NCBI RefSeq assembly: GCF_040543805.1
Contig: NZ_JBEUMS010000006.1
Span: 186,001-250,000, forward strand
Length of the DNA stretch: 64,000 bases
Direction: 5' to 3'
Source: Arcicella rosea
GTDB lineage: Bacteria > Bacteroidota > Bacteroidia > Cytophagales > Spirosomataceae
Position numbers and translations under genes: made by a program. Shown here piece after piece: positions 49,769 through 58,087 of this stretch. The notes beneath the pieces were generated by a model that had not been told where the DNA came from, ran no database searches, and saw only the letters and a program-made list of their open reading frames with translations. Positions within the stretch are counted from its first letter, which is position 1. Every line of letters begins with the position of its first letter.

Positions 49769-51556
49769 TTATTCAAACAACCTTTTAACAATTTCAGCTC
49801 GATGTTTCAAAACTGCTCTTTGATTTAGCGAACCTTTGTCGGTAATTTCGCCTACTTCTATCGAAGGTGCTTCAATGGCTACCACAGCTTTTTCGATTCG
49901 AGTGGAACTTCCTGTGGCTGTTTTGTTGAGTTTGATTAATAGTTCATCAACAAATTCTTTTATTTTTTGATGTTGAAAAGCTTCTTCGTTGCTTAATTCC
50001 TCGCCAATCAAACTTCTACAAGCGTCTGCATTCAGAAATAAAATGATGCCGATATACTCTTTGTCCAAACCTGCAATCACCACATCTTGCACTACAGGCG
50101 AGCCAGTTGAAACAATTTTCGATTTCAAAACGCCCACATTTACCCAAGTACCCGTTGAAAGTTTAAAATCTTCGGCAATTCTGCCATCGAAAATCAAACC
50201 TTTATCAGGGCAATTTTCATCTACAAATTTTACAGCGTCGCCAGTTTTATAAAATCCTTCTTCATCAAATGCTTTTTGGGTCGCTTCTGGATTTCTCCAA
50301 TAACCTTTTGTTACGTTGGGTGCTTTGTAACGCACTTCCATTTTATCGCCATCGGCTACCAATTTTACTGCTAAACCTGCAATCGGAACACCCAATAAAC
50401 CCGAATAACTACCGCCCCAATTAGCGAAAAGAGCAGAAGGACCCGATTCTGTACAACCCAAACCCGTAATAATTGGTATTTTTTCACCAAGCGTTTCTAT
50501 AGATAATTCTTCCATTTTGTTCCAAACAGGTTGAGCCAAACTTGCTCCTGCATAAAAACAAATATTTAATTTTTGAAAGAAAGTACTTCTTAAAGTTGGC
50601 TCTTTTTCAAAATAAGGAATCAACATTTCAAAACCTTTGGGAACATTGAAGTAAGCCGTTGGCGAAATTTCTCGTAGATTTTGTACCGTAATTTCTATAC
50701 CTTTTGGCGTTGGTTTACCGTCGTCTATATAAAGCGTTCCGCCATTGTAGAGGATTAAACCAAAATTATGATTACTCCCAAAAGTATGATTCCACGGTAG
50801 CCAGTCGATAAAAACAGGGGCTTCTTCGCCCAAAAAAGGAAAAGCTTGTGTGATTTGCTGCAAATTCGCACAAAGCATTTGTTGCGTGTTGATTACGCCT
50901 TTGGGCAAACCCGTTGAACCAGAAGTAAACAATATTTTGGCAACGGAATCTTTATGGACTTTATCAAAAGCCAAATCAACTTCCTCGCTTGCAGGTGTGT
51001 TGATTAATTCCGAAAAATCAATTTCAATACTTGCCTCTACCGAAACGAGCTGAGTATTGGGAAATAAGTTTTTTGATAAGGCTAAAGCTTTTTCAAACGT
51101 TTTTCCATTTTGTGCAAAAACCAGACGAGGATTCATCAGTTCTAAGCAATGTTGTAATTTGCCTAAATCGTTTGAAACCAAAGAGTATGCAGGAGAAATT
51201 GGCGTGTAAGGAATGCCAATGTGCATGGCAGCCAAAGCCAATAAAGCGTGTTCAATACTGTTTTCAGATAAAATCACAATGGTTTCATCTGCTGAAAAAT
51301 TGAGCTTCAACAAGTATTGAGCAATAGATTTTACTTGGTTCAGCGTAGCCGAATATGTTAGTTTTACCCACTTATTTTGTGCGTTTCTTCTTGCGATAAA
51401 AACTTCATCGGGTTTATTTTCAGCCCAATGCACTAATTTTTGAGTAATTTTTTCTGGAAATTCCTCTAATGCTTGTTCCAAATTCAGCAGAATAGAACCA
51501 TCTTCCCGAATCGTCTTTTTTGTCGCTGTTGGTCCAAAATGGATGTTTTTAAACAT
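49769..51556 (-). CDS. Feruloyl-CoA synthetase-like AMP-dependent ligase
   Basis: A 595-residue ANL-superfamily acyl-CoA ligase. The adenylation core is ILFTSGSTGLPKGV (about 210-223), then WLPWNHTFG and a TGLGCTESGPSALFANW block, then YKTGDAVKF. Overall it resembles feruloyl-CoA synthetases (opening HFGPTATKKTIREDG), which activate ferulate or p-coumarate. It lies between the SDR and crotonase genes on the same strand, which supports hydroxycinnamate activation. A palindromic cassette abuts its stop codon. Confidence 0.88.
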   Translation of the reverse strand: MFKNIHFGPTATKKTIREDGSILLNLEQALEEFPEKITQKLVHWAENKPDEVFIARRNAQNKWVKLTYSATLNQVKSIAQYLLKLNFSADETIVILSENSIEHALLALAAMHIGIPYTPISPAYSLVSNDLGKLQHCLELMNPRLVFAQNGKTFEKALALSKNLFPNTQLVSVEASIEIDFSELINTPASEEVDLAFDKVHKDSVAKILFTSGSTGLPKGVINTQQMLCANLQQITQAFPFLGEEAPVFIDWLPWNHTFGSNHNFGLILYNGGTLYIDDGKPTPKGIEITVQNLREISPTAYFNVPKGFEMLIPYFEKEPTLRSTFFQKLNICFYAGASLAQPVWNKMEELSIETLGEKIPIITGLGCTESGPSALFANWGGSYSGLLGVPIAGLAVKLVADGDKMEVRYKAPNVTKGYWRNPEATQKAFDEEGFYKTGDAVKFVDENCPDKGLIFDGRIAEDFKLSTGTWVNVGVLKSKIVSTGSPVVQDVVIAGLDKEYIGIILFLNADACRSLIGEELSNEEAFQHQKIKEFVDELLIKLNKTATGSSTRIEKAVVAIEAPSIEVGEITDKGSLNQRAVLKHRAEIVKRLFE

Positions 51557-51639
51557 TGTAATTAGATATGAATTTTGAATTAGTAATTATGAAATGGTTG
51601 TATAGATTGAAATGAGTAATTATGAAAGACTATTTCGGA

Positions 51640-51720
51640 TTTGAGTTTTCTGATTTTGGATAAAATTCATTAAAAGAATTCGTTCGATAAATCCGACATC
51701 TGAAATCCAAAAACAACAAT
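51640..51720. repeat. Intergenic word repeat of the ATCCGACATCTGAAATCC type
   Basis: Words TTTCGGATTTGAGTTTTCTG and AATCCGACATCTGAAATCCA face one another. The family is shared with 37560 and 56043. Confidence 0.55.
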
Positions 51721-51750
51721 CGGTCATAATTCATAATTCAAATTTCATAT

Positions 51751-52527
51751 CTAATTCTCACCTACCTTTTTCGCTCTTCCTTCCAGAAAATCGCCCAAAC
51801 GTTTTTTGGCTTCTGGCGATGAAGCGGCAATCGTCGAAATCAAAGATTCCATCATCAAACCCTCTGAAGCACCAGAATCTACAATTCTTGGCAACACGTG
51901 CATCAAAGCATAATTGGTCATTTCGGCATTCAATGAAATCTTTTTTGCCAATTCAATTCCCTTTTCTAAACCTTTGTTTTCAGAAACTAAGTATTGTGAA
52001 AAACCCATTAAAATTCCTTCTTCGGCAGAAATTACTCTTCCCGTAAACATCATATCCGCCATGCGAGCCGCACCAATCAATTTGGGTAATCTCACCGACG
52101 CACCACCGCCGACAAAAATGCCTCTTTGACCTTCGGGCAAAGCGTAAAAAGTACTTTGTTCAGCCACTCGAATATGGCAAGCCGAAGCAATTTCCAAACC
52201 TCCACCTACGCAAGCACCATGAATTACCGCTACCACTGGCACAGTACCAAATTGGATTTTTTCTAAAGCACGATGCCACATTCGTGAATGTTGTAAACCT
52301 TCTACAATGTCTCTTTCACGCAATTCCGAAAGGTCTAAACCAGCACTAAAATGTTGTCCTTCGCCATAAAGCACTGCACATTTCACGCCTTTGGGAATGG
52401 CAGAAAAAACTGTTTCCAAACCCAAAATGAGTTCGTCATTAATAGCATTTCGCTTTTTAGGACGATTGATTTTTACTAAAAGTATTTCATCTTGCTGCTC
52501 AACAATCAGCGATTCAGGGATATTCAT
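51751..52527 (-). CDS. Enoyl-CoA hydratase/isomerase (crotonase) family protein
   Basis: A 258-residue crotonase. The oxyanion region is HFSAGLDLSEL (59-69), and GACVGGGLEIASAC (104-117) carries Glu112. YALPEGQRGIFVGGGASVRL carries Glu132. These are the two catalytic carboxylates of hydratases. In the cluster it would hydrate feruloyl-CoA, either feeding the SDR (beta-oxidation route) or acting as hydratase/aldolase. The sequence alone does not decide. Confidence 0.87.
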   Translation of the reverse strand: MNIPESLIVEQQDEILLVKINRPKKRNAINDELILGLETVFSAIPKGVKCAVLYGEGQHFSAGLDLSELRERDIVEGLQHSRMWHRALEKIQFGTVPVVAVIHGACVGGGLEIASACHIRVAEQSTFYALPEGQRGIFVGGGASVRLPKLIGAARMADMMFTGRVISAEEGILMGFSQYLVSENKGLEKGIELAKKISLNAEMTNYALMHVLPRIVDSGASEGLMMESLISTIAASSPEAKKRLGDFLEGRAKKVGEN

Positions 52528-52528
52528 A

Positions 52529-52648
52529 TTCAGTTAGTGATTTAGTGAATTGTGATTTATTTAGTTGTGAATTAGTGATTGAGTGAGTTAGTGATTTTTA
52601 TTTTTTTTAAAATCATTCACTCATTCACAATTCACTCAATCACAATTA
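52529..52648. repeat. Intergenic inverted word repeats, GTGATTTAGTGAATTGTG type
   Basis: GTGAATTAGTGATTGAGTGA words on the left oppose TCATTCACTCATTCACAATT words on the right around a T-rich centre. Same family as 9422 and 18523. Confidence 0.65.
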
Positions 52649-53197
52649 AAGAACTTTCCAAACCTGTATGCTTACGCTATCAGGGTTTCGGATGCCTTTA
52701 CAGATAAAAATGGCGTTGTTCATCCATTCGTATTTTCCAGCAGGAGCATCGAATTTTGGTACTGCTCTGAAATAATAATCGTTTGGAGAAACACTTTCTC
52801 CTTTGGCAATTTTTGCAGCAATTTCAGGGGTTGCTACTCGTAAGCCTGTGTTTTTGATATAAATCGTTACACCATCCTCAGTTTGGATTTGGTAATGTGC
52901 TTCCAATTCGGCAACGCCATCTTTTCTTACAATTTGCCAGTCGGCACCGCCTTCTAAAATTTTGCCCTTGATACTTGGACCTTCAAAAGTTCCTCCAGTT
53001 ATAGGAATAATTCTTCGTAAACCATGAGGTGTTTCACCAACCACAATAGCTGGTTTCAGCAATACTTTTAGTTCGCAAACAAAAGCTAAACCTGGTGCTT
53101 CGGGCTGATTGCCCTGAGCAAAAGTATTAAGATTCAAAAAAGTTATTAGAAGTGATGAAAAGATAGCTTTGTACATCTTGTTTAAATTGACATTCAT
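52646..53197 (-). CDS. DUF3237 family secreted protein
   Basis: A 183-residue protein with a signal peptide (ending LNTFAQG). The mature part matches DUF3237: ITGGTFEGPSIKGKILEGGADWQ, in which GGTFEG and GADW are family hallmarks. The C-terminus reads YFRAVPKFDAPAGKYEWMNNAIFI. DUF3237 proteins often accompany aromatic or CoA-linked catabolic genes, with function unknown. It is first in the minus-strand cluster, facing the divergent LysR gene. An internal Met8 is an alternative start. Confidence 0.85.
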   Translation of the reverse strand: MNVNLNKMYKAIFSSLLITFLNLNTFAQGNQPEAPGLAFVCELKVLLKPAIVVGETPHGLRRIIPITGGTFEGPSIKGKILEGGADWQIVRKDGVAELEAHYQIQTEDGVTIYIKNTGLRVATPEIAAKIAKGESVSPNDYYFRAVPKFDAPAGKYEWMNNAIFICKGIRNPDSVSIQVWKVL

Positions 53198-53248
53198 AGT
53201 TTTTTAGCGAATTATCAATCAAAAATCTAAAATATACTTCGTTTAGTC

Positions 53249-53269
53249 CAATATTTATTTTTAATATTG
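53249..53269. promoter_or_regulatory. Candidate LysR-type operator CAATATT-N7-AATATTG
   Basis: A perfect 7-bp-arm inverted repeat in the 88-bp divergent spacer between the DUF3237 and LysR genes. It lies where a LysR protein would bind to control both directions. Confidence 0.5.
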
Positions 53270-53291
53270 TTATAAGAAAAACTTATTGGAA

Positions 53292-54200
53292 ATGGAATTA
53301 AGACAATTAAAGTACTTTGTAGCAGTGGCGGAGGAATTACATTTTGGACGAGCATCGGAAAAATTACATGTTTCTCAGCCTGCTTTGAGCCAACAAATAC
53401 AATTATTAGAAGACGAAATCGGCATAGATTTATTCATAAAAGTACAGAGAACACAATTCAGAAGAGTAGCTCTGACAGAAGCAGGCAACGCTTTTCTGAA
53501 CGAAGCAAAACATATTTTGGAAAGTAGTAACAAGGCAATTGAAACTGCTCGACGAATAGGGAAACAACAAAAAGAAATTACTTTAGGCATTTACAGAATG
53601 ATGATTCGTACTCGTGTGGTAGAAATTATGAAAGTATTTGCCACCAATTTTCCAGAAATAGAAATAAAATTGGTAGAACTTCCTACATTTTTAGCGGTAC
53701 AAGATGCTTTGAATAATGAAAGTATAGATTTGGGCATTACACTTTTGCCTTTAAAACACAACAGTTTGGTAGAAACTCCTTTCAAAACGGGCTATTTAAA
53801 AGTAATGCTTTCAGAAAATCATCCATTGGCACAAGCCGAAAACCTTCGTTTGGCACAATTGAAAAATGAAAAATGGATTGAAATCAATAAATCTTTACAC
53901 ACGGTTTTTGAAGACATTGAGCAAATGTGCCGAAAAGCAGGTTTTAGTCGGGAGTCGTTTATTGTACAAGAAGTATCGTCGATTGAATTGTTGGGCGGTT
54001 TGGTAAGTTTGGGCGTAGGCATCGCTTTTGTACCTTCTTTTTATGATGCTTCCAGAGTACAAGGCGTAGTTTGCAAAGCTTTGGTCAATGCCGACGGCTC
54101 GCCATTTTTAGAAGTAGCTATTGCCCAAGCGATGTGTTATAAAGCAAGTAAAGTTTCTCCAACGGTTCAGGCTTTGACTGCTTTGGTGAAGGATTTATAA
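53292..54200 (+). CDS. LysR-family transcriptional regulator
   Basis: A 302-residue regulator starting MELRQLKYFVAVAEELHFGR (ATG at 53286 two codons earlier is possible). The N-terminal winged HTH has ASEKLHVSQPALSQQIQLLE, and the co-inducer domain follows. It resembles BenM/CatM-type proteins (LRYFVAVAEE pattern). It diverges from the aromatic cluster and is its likely inducer-responsive activator. Confidence 0.92.
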   Translation: MELRQLKYFVAVAEELHFGRASEKLHVSQPALSQQIQLLEDEIGIDLFIKVQRTQFRRVALTEAGNAFLNEAKHILESSNKAIETARRIGKQQKEITLGIYRMMIRTRVVEIMKVFATNFPEIEIKLVELPTFLAVQDALNNESIDLGITLLPLKHNSLVETPFKTGYLKVMLSENHPLAQAENLRLAQLKNEKWIEINKSLHTVFEDIEQMCRKAGFSRESFIVQEVSSIELLGGLVSLGVGIAFVPSFYDASRVQGVVCKALVNADGSPFLEVAIAQAMCYKASKVSPTVQALTALVKDL

Positions 54201-54306
54201 ATTCCGAAATCAATTTCTTTTTCTACTCCTCTACTTCTCAATCCTAAAACCTTAATAATAATTTCTTAATCTCAGCTTTTTATCGTGTCAATTCAGCGCT
54301 TTGTCG

Positions 54307-54314
54307 TAATTTTG
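54307..54314 (+). promoter_or_regulatory. Promoter -7 element TAATTTTG of the ABC-F gene
   Basis: Matches TAnnTTTG, 113 bp before the ABC-F start. The -33 element is not clear. Confidence 0.45.
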
Positions 54315-54426
54315 TATGTATTTTTTGTACAAAATAGTTGATTCATCAGTTTTTAATCAACTACAACAAGATGACTGAACAATTTCCGATTGTTGATGTC
54401 TATATCCAGCAATAATAATTACAATA

Positions 54427-56043
54427 ATGCTAAACGTATCAAATGTATCACTCCGTTTTGGTAAACGGGTACTTTTTGAAGAAGTAAATATCAAATTTGT
54501 AGAAGGTAACTGCTATGGTCTCATCGGAGCCAACGGTGCTGGGAAATCTACTTTTTTAAAGATTCTATCTGGAGAAATCGAATCTCAAACAGGTTCAGTA
54601 ACGATGAATCCCGGAGAACGTATGTCAATGTTAAAACAGAACCACTTTGAATATGAAGATGTACCTGTTTTACAAGCGGTTATCATGGGAAATAAGCGTC
54701 TTTATGATATTATGGTTGAAAAAGATGCCATTTATTTGAAGGAAGATTTTACAGAAGAAGATGGAAACCGTGCTGCTGACCTTGAAGCGGAATTTGCTGA
54801 AATGAATGGTTGGGAAGCAGAATCGGAAGCAGGACAATTGCTAAGTGGTTTGGGCATCAAAGAAGATTTGCATTATACTTTATTGAAAGACGTTTCGGGT
54901 TCTGAAAAAGTGAAAGTGCTTTTAGCACAAGCGTTGTTTGGTTCACCAGATATTTTGTTATTAGATGAGCCTACCAACAACTTAGACATTGAGTCTATCC
55001 TTTGGTTAGAAAACTTCTTGACAAACTTCAAAAATACCGTAATTGTTGTTTCTCACGACCGTCACTTCCTTGACAACGTTTGTACGCATATTGCCGATTT
55101 AGATTTCGGAAAAATTCAATTGTATGGTGGTACTTATACTTTCTGGTACGAATCATCACAATTAGCAGCTCGCCAACGTGCTGACCAAAACAAGAAAACG
55201 GACGAAAAACGTAAAGAATTAGAAGAATTCATTCGTCGTTTCTCTGCCAACGTAGCGAAGTCAAAACAAGCTACTTCTCGTCAGAAAATGTTGGATAAAT
55301 TACAAGTTGAAGATATTAAGCCATCATCAAGACGTTATCCGTTTATCAACTTTAAGCCAGAACGTGAAGCAGGCGACCAATTATTATCAGTTGAAGGCTT
55401 ATCAGTAAAAAATCCTGAAGGCGGTTACTTATTCAAAGACGTATCATTTACTTTAACAAAAGGCGATAAATTAGCAGTACTTTCTCGTGATTCTTTGGCT
55501 GTAAGTGCTTTGTTCGATGTTTTAATGGGCGAACGTACTGCCGATGAAGGAACATATAAATGGGGAGTAACCACAACCCAATCTTATTTACCTAACGACA
55601 ATGCGAAGTATTTTGAAGATAGTTCTTTGAATTTAGTAGATTGGTTGCGTCAATATTCAACAGAAAAAGATGAATCATTTATTCGTGGATTCTTGGGAAG
55701 AATGTTATTCTCTGGTGATGAAGCTTTGAAAAAATGTACAGTAATTTCTGGGGGTGAAAAACAACGTTGTATGTTCTCAAGAATGATGCTTTCGGGCGCT
55801 AATGTTGCCATTTTTGATGAACCAACCAACCACTTAGACTTAGAATCAATTACCGCTTTGAACAACGGGATGGTTGATTTTACAGGAACTATTTTATTTA
55901 CTTGTCATGACCACCAACTTACTCAGACAGTAGCCAACCGTATCCTTGAACTTGGTTCAAAAGGCTATTTAGACAAGTTGATGAACTTTGATGACTATAT
56001 CACTGATGCAAAAGTAAAAGAGCAGAAAGAGAAAATATATTAA
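54427..56043 (+). CDS. ABC-F family ATP-binding protein with degenerate second Walker A
   Basis: A 538-residue soluble ABC-F protein of the type that acts on ribosomes. NBD1 has GANGAGKST (about 34-42), signature VSGSEKVKV and Walker B LLLDEPTNNLD. A charged linker follows. NBD2 keeps ISGGEKQRC and AIFDEPTNHLD, but its Walker A position reads KLAVLSRDSLAVSALFDVL, lacking GxxxxGK(S/T). The same asymmetry occurs, as I recall, in related Bacteroidota proteins. It could be a translation factor or a resistance protein. Confidence 0.88.
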   Translation: MLNVSNVSLRFGKRVLFEEVNIKFVEGNCYGLIGANGAGKSTFLKILSGEIESQTGSVTMNPGERMSMLKQNHFEYEDVPVLQAVIMGNKRLYDIMVEKDAIYLKEDFTEEDGNRAADLEAEFAEMNGWEAESEAGQLLSGLGIKEDLHYTLLKDVSGSEKVKVLLAQALFGSPDILLLDEPTNNLDIESILWLENFLTNFKNTVIVVSHDRHFLDNVCTHIADLDFGKIQLYGGTYTFWYESSQLAARQRADQNKKTDEKRKELEEFIRRFSANVAKSKQATSRQKMLDKLQVEDIKPSSRRYPFINFKPEREAGDQLLSVEGLSVKNPEGGYLFKDVSFTLTKGDKLAVLSRDSLAVSALFDVLMGERTADEGTYKWGVTTTQSYLPNDNAKYFEDSSLNLVDWLRQYSTEKDESFIRGFLGRMLFSGDEALKKCTVISGGEKQRCMFSRMMLSGANVAIFDEPTNHLDLESITALNNGMVDFTGTILFTCHDHQLTQTVANRILELGSKGYLDKLMNFDDYITDAKVKEQKEKIY

Positions 56044-56080
56044 TTGATGTCGGATTTCGGTTATCGGATTTCGGCAATTA
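56043..56080. repeat. Word repeat TGTCGGATTTCGGTTATCGG
   Basis: Short block of the CGGATTTCGG family directly after the ABC-F gene, abutting the tRNA-Arg-like remnant. Confidence 0.5.
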
Positions 56081-56083
56081 CAA

Positions 56084-56148
56084 ATCAGTAGATTGTGGGT
56101 TCGAATCCCTACGAACCACAACAAAAAAGCCTTTTTGCAATATGTAGA
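56084..56148 (+). pseudogene. Truncated tRNA-Arg-like 3' end plus terminator copy
   Basis: ATCAGTAGATTGTGGGTTCG then AATCCCTACGAACCAC reproduces the anticodon 3' strand, T-arm and acceptor 3' strand of the nearby tRNA-Arg with changes. No matching 5' half precedes it. It is followed by AAAAAGCCTTTTTGCAATAT, as after the intact tRNA. Confidence 0.75.
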
Positions 56149-56184
56149 ATACCTCACTTACTTCGGTAAGTGAGGTATTTTTTA
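56148..56184 (+). terminator. Strong terminator with TTCG tetraloop
   Basis: A 14-bp perfect stem (AATACCTCACTTAC/GTAAGTGAGGTATT) closes a TTCG loop and is followed by T residues. Confidence 0.92.
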
Positions 56185-56284
56185 CTTAATTTCTTATTCC
56201 TTCTAAATCAGTAAAAAAAATCCATTTTTAAACTATTAAAAATCAGAAACTTACAAAAAAGTTTAAATTTTTCTACTTTTTTGT

Positions 56285-56315
56285 TTTGGATTAGAAAAAT
56301 AACCTACTACCTTTG
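56285..56315 (+). promoter_or_regulatory. Promoter of tRNA-Arg
   Basis: TTTG at 56285-56288 and TACCTTTG at 56308-56315 with 19 bp between them, 36 bp before the tRNA. Confidence 0.75.
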
Positions 56316-56351
56316 CAGTCCCAAACAACGGGAAAAAGATTAAAACAACAC

Positions 56352-56425
56352 GGTTTCGTAGCTCAATTGGATAGAGCACCTGACTACGGATCAGGAGGTT
56401 TGGGGTTCGAATCCCTACGAGACCA
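56352..56425 (+). tRNA. tRNA-Arg (anticodon ACG)
   Basis: Full cloverleaf. Acceptor GGTTTCG pairs with CGAGACC (one GU). The D-arm is GCTC...GAGC. The anticodon arm CCTGA-CTACGGA-TCAGG gives ACG (read as ICG). The T-arm contains GGTTCGAAT. Discriminator A, CCA not encoded. Overlapping reading frames are artefacts. Confidence 0.95.
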
Positions 56426-56431
56426 CTCCCA

Positions 56432-56467
56432 AAAGCCTTTTTGCAATATGCAGAAAGGCTTTTTTTA
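56432..56467 (+). terminator. tRNA-Arg terminator
   Basis: Arms AAAGCCTTT and AAAGGCTTT around a TGCAATATGCA inner stem-loop, with a T-run, just after the tRNA. Two related copies exist at 56121 and 58986. Confidence 0.85.
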
Positions 56468-56935
56468 TTTGTTCCTTTTGATGAACCTTGATAGGAAGAA
56501 TTAGAACTTAACATCTCTAGTAACCTAAATTCACCAAAAGAAAGTAGCTATTCTTTTCTAATTTATCGCCTTTTCAGAATTACCATTTACTATGTTTTTA
56601 ATCTCCTCAATTCCCGTTTAATAGAAATTTGTTTACTCTTCATTTCACTTTACAAAAAAACTTCAAGATTAAGTTATATTTGTCTGCCATTTAATAATTC
56701 TTTATCTGCTTACTTTAAATTAGATTGGAGCTGAAAAATTAAAAATTTCTCCTCCAGATACTTTTTAAGTATTATATCTATCAAAATTAAACTCTTGCAA
56801 AGATTTTGTCAAAAAATGACTAAATTGGTTAAACCATCAAAGTAGAATAAATGCCACCCTTTAGGATGGCATTTGATTGAATTTCCATCAAGGAAAAAAC
56901 TCTTGGTACACAGTGTATCGAGTTAAATCCTAGCG
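56468..56935. other. Non-coding stretch downstream of tRNA-Arg
   Basis: About 470 bp of AT-rich DNA without a credible gene. A hairpin (AAATGCCA...TGGCATTT, about 56852-56876) looks terminator-like. This is the left part of the small island that carries the TIR genes. Confidence 0.5.
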
Positions 56936-57136
56936 ATGATGGGAAATATCACAAAGAAAGCGAATGAGGGGATGGATATTACCATCAACAATGGGTCTTC
57001 TGGTAAGGTTAACATTACACTTAACTAACTAGCAACATCAGAAAAACAAACAACAACTACAGACAAAGTAACGAAAGGGATTTCAGTACTCTCTAACATT
57101 TTCAAAGTTATTGATGTTCTTGTGAATTTATTCTGA
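56936..57136 (+). pseudogene. Possible small gene with an in-frame stop
   Basis: One frame reads MMGNITKKANEGMDITINNG and ends SSGKVNITLN at TAA (57026-57028). It continues in the same frame for 35 codons, LATSEKQTTTTDKVTKGISV then LSNIFKVIDVLVNLF, to TGA at 57134-57136. The second half ends in an amphipathic helix. It could be two tiny ORFs, a gene broken by a nonsense change, or noise. A terminator hairpin follows at 57146-57171. Confidence 0.3.
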
Positions 57137-57145
57137 TGTTAAATT

Positions 57146-57175
57146 CCCTACCAAGTTAATAATTGGTAGGGTTAT
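57146..57175 (+). terminator. Terminator-like hairpin before the TIR genes
   Basis: Perfect 9-bp arms CCCTACCAA and TTGGTAGGG with an 8-nt AT loop and a weak T tail. Confidence 0.6.
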
Positions 57176-57212
57176 TTATTAAGAACTACTTGATAATACA
57201 CTAATTACTAAT

Positions 57213-58010
57213 ATGACTGAAGAAGAAATTGTAAGATTTGAAGCTAATGGCTTTTTTATGAATGAAATGAGTATTGGTGAAAGTGGGAACAAAGTTCATA
57301 ATTATAGGATTGCATTTTTCACGCCAAGAATTTTTAAATCACACTTAGAAAATAGGTTACTTGATTTTTTTTCCCAAAAGTCGAAGTCATATTTTTTGGA
57401 TGAAATAAATATTCTCTTAGATTCAGTATATAATGAATCATTTTTAAAAAATGACGAAGAAGGAACATATAAAATTTGTTTAGAAACAAGTAAGTATTAC
57501 GTTCAGCAGTTTATCGATGAACTTCCTGTGTTAGTAACCTCAAAGCATCAAGTTAATTCTGAAAATCAAAGAAATTCAATTTTTATAAGTTATTCCCATG
57601 CTGATAAAGATTATGTTACTTCGTTTAAGAGACATTTCGCAAACCTTATAAGAACACATGATTTGGATTTATGGGATGATTCAAAAATAAAGCCCGGGCA
57701 AAAATGGGAAGAAGAAATAAAGAAAGCCATGCAAAAAGCTAAGGTTGCAATCTTTGTTACAAGTGCTGATTTTTTTGCCTCAGACTTTATAGCTAACAAA
57801 GAGTTACCCGAACTTTTAAGAGCAGCAGAGGAAGAAGGTGCAAAAGTACTTAGCATCATTGTAAAACCTTGCGATTTCTCTAATACTCCACTAGGAATTT
57901 ATCAGGCTATGAATAACCCAACACATACACTTCTACACATGAATGAATTACAACGAGAAGAACTTTGGGTTAATTTGGTAAGCGAAGTTCGAAAGATTTT
58001 AGAGTTATAA
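57213..58010 (+). CDS. TIR-domain protein 1
   Basis: A 265-residue soluble protein. The N-terminal 120 residues are mostly helical and match no family that I recognise. A bacterial TIR domain follows at about 122-265. It has SIFISYSHADKDYV, LDLWDDSKIKPGQKWEEEI, the BB-loop region, and SADFFASDFIANKELPELL with putative catalytic Glu197. TIR proteins often degrade NAD+ in antiphage defence. No ThsA-like or SIR2 partner is next to it. The second TIR gene follows by 77 bp. Confidence 0.85.
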   Translation: MTEEEIVRFEANGFFMNEMSIGESGNKVHNYRIAFFTPRIFKSHLENRLLDFFSQKSKSYFLDEINILLDSVYNESFLKNDEEGTYKICLETSKYYVQQFIDELPVLVTSKHQVNSENQRNSIFISYSHADKDYVTSFKRHFANLIRTHDLDLWDDSKIKPGQKWEEEIKKAMQKAKVAIFVTSADFFASDFIANKELPELLRAAEEEGAKVLSIIVKPCDFSNTPLGIYQAMNNPTHTLLHMNELQREELWVNLVSEVRKILEL

Positions 58011-58087
58011 AAAGCCAATGATAGACACTGAGAATTATAGTTTGAATTAATAGATTTTACAACCATTTAAAACTCAACCAACATAAT

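Noticed and set aside
56263..56514. Minus-strand frame reading GLVGIRTPNLLIRSQ
   Set aside because: Antisense translation of tRNA-Arg. The similar minus-strand frame at 55969-56157 crosses the tRNA remnant for the same reason.
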